A DNA stretch of 5,975 bases from Brevundimonas sp. UBA4609. GTDB taxonomy: Bacteria > Pseudomonadota > Alphaproteobacteria > Caulobacterales > Caulobacteraceae. The stretch spans positions 1-5,975 of the forward strand of contig DGIZ01000262.1 of the NCBI GenBank assembly GCA_002386585.1. The letters run 5' to 3'. The notes beneath the pieces are model-generated. The model was not told where the DNA came from and did no database searches. It worked only from the letters and a program-made list of their open reading frames with translations. The translations under genes and the position numbers were made by a program. Every line of letters begins with the position of its first letter. Positions within the stretch are counted from its first letter, which is position 1. Shown here piece by piece: positions 5,709-5,975 of this stretch.

Positions 5709-5975
5709 ATGGCGCGCATCCGGCATGACGGTCCTCTGATCATAGGCGGTGGGCTGGCGGGCCTGTCGGCGGCGCTGGAGGCGGCCGGGGCGCTCGGCCC
5801 GGACGGCAAGGTGCTGGTGGTGACGCCCGAGCCGTTGCTGAACGCCTGCTCCTCGGCCTGGGCGCAGGGCGGGATGGCGGCGGCCCTGTCGCCGCAGGAC
5901 AGCGCGGCGCTGCACGCCAAAGACACCGAAGGCGCGGGCGCGGGTCTGGTCGAGGCCGAGGCGGCGCGCGCCCTG
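5709..5975 (+). CDS. nadB: L-aspartate oxidase NadB, 3'-partial (first 89 codons)
   Basis: The start of an FAD flavoprotein that oxidises L-aspartate to iminoaspartate, the substrate of NadA. The ATG at 5709 is followed by the dinucleotide-binding strand and glycine loop LIIGGGLAGLSAALEAA (residues 10-26). The family hallmark CSSAWAQGGMAAAL (47-60) follows, and the typical charged segment DSAALHAKDTEGAGAG comes next. The frame is open to the window end; the catalytic and helical domains lie outside. GGGAGG at 5692-5697, inside the end of the protease gene, is a plausible ribosome binding site with a slightly long spacer (11 bases). The 4-base gap to the upstream gene suggests translational coupling. 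NadC would be the expected next gene, but this cannot be seen. Confidence 0.95.
   Translation, partial: MARIRHDGPLIIGGGLAGLSAALEAAGALGPDGKVLVVTPEPLLNACSSAWAQGGMAAALSPQDSAALHAKDTEGAGAGLVEAEAARAL

Noticed and set aside
4730..5926. Long - strand frame opposite the protease and nadB
   Set aside because: Gln/Arg/Pro-rich, low-complexity shadow of high-GC coding DNA. The + strand genes are clear.

Overview
The window is GC-rich, densely coded alphaproteobacterial DNA. Codon use, the mixture of genes and the type of palindromic repeat between genes suggest Caulobacteraceae (Brevundimonas or Caulobacter-like). This is an inference from protein style, not from a marker gene. Seven protein-coding genes are visible. 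The first and last run off the window edges.

Left part (1-1807, + strand). A 5'-truncated Ada/AlkA-type gene (AraC-type DNA-binding domain plus AlkA N-terminal domain) overlaps a methylated-DNA-protein cysteine methyltransferase gene (ogt-like) by 20 bases. Together they look like an adaptive-response (alkylation repair) pair. The AlkA-like protein lacks almost the whole HhH-GPD glycosylase domain in frame, so it is probably not an active glycosylase. A short gene of the 'host attachment protein' family follows.

Middle (1812-3329, - strand). A full-length biosynthetic threonine deaminase (ilvA) has two C-terminal ACT-like regulatory domains. It converges on the host-attachment gene with only 4 bases between the stop codons. 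Its most credible start is GTG at 3329. A longer reading frame upstream only runs through a repeat.

Intergenic 3330-3687. This divergent control region between ilvA and nadA holds an inverted pair of 53-base palindromic repeat units (3420-3472 and 3521-3573). A separate 8+7+8 operator-like palindrome (3628-3650) lies 37 bases before nadA.

Right part (3688-5975, + strand). The order is nadA (quinolinate synthase), a site-2-type M50 intramembrane metalloprotease, then the start of nadB (L-aspartate oxidase, cut by the window end). NadB and NadA catalyse consecutive steps from aspartate to quinolinate in de novo NAD synthesis. The membrane protease between them is the unusual part of the cluster. 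A GC-rich stem-loop separates nadA from the protease gene, and the protease gene is only 4 bases from nadB.

Nothing in the window is clearly a new defence or mobile system. The best leads are the AlkA-like protein without its catalytic domain, the protease inside the nad cluster, the operator in front of nadA and the structured repeat pair.
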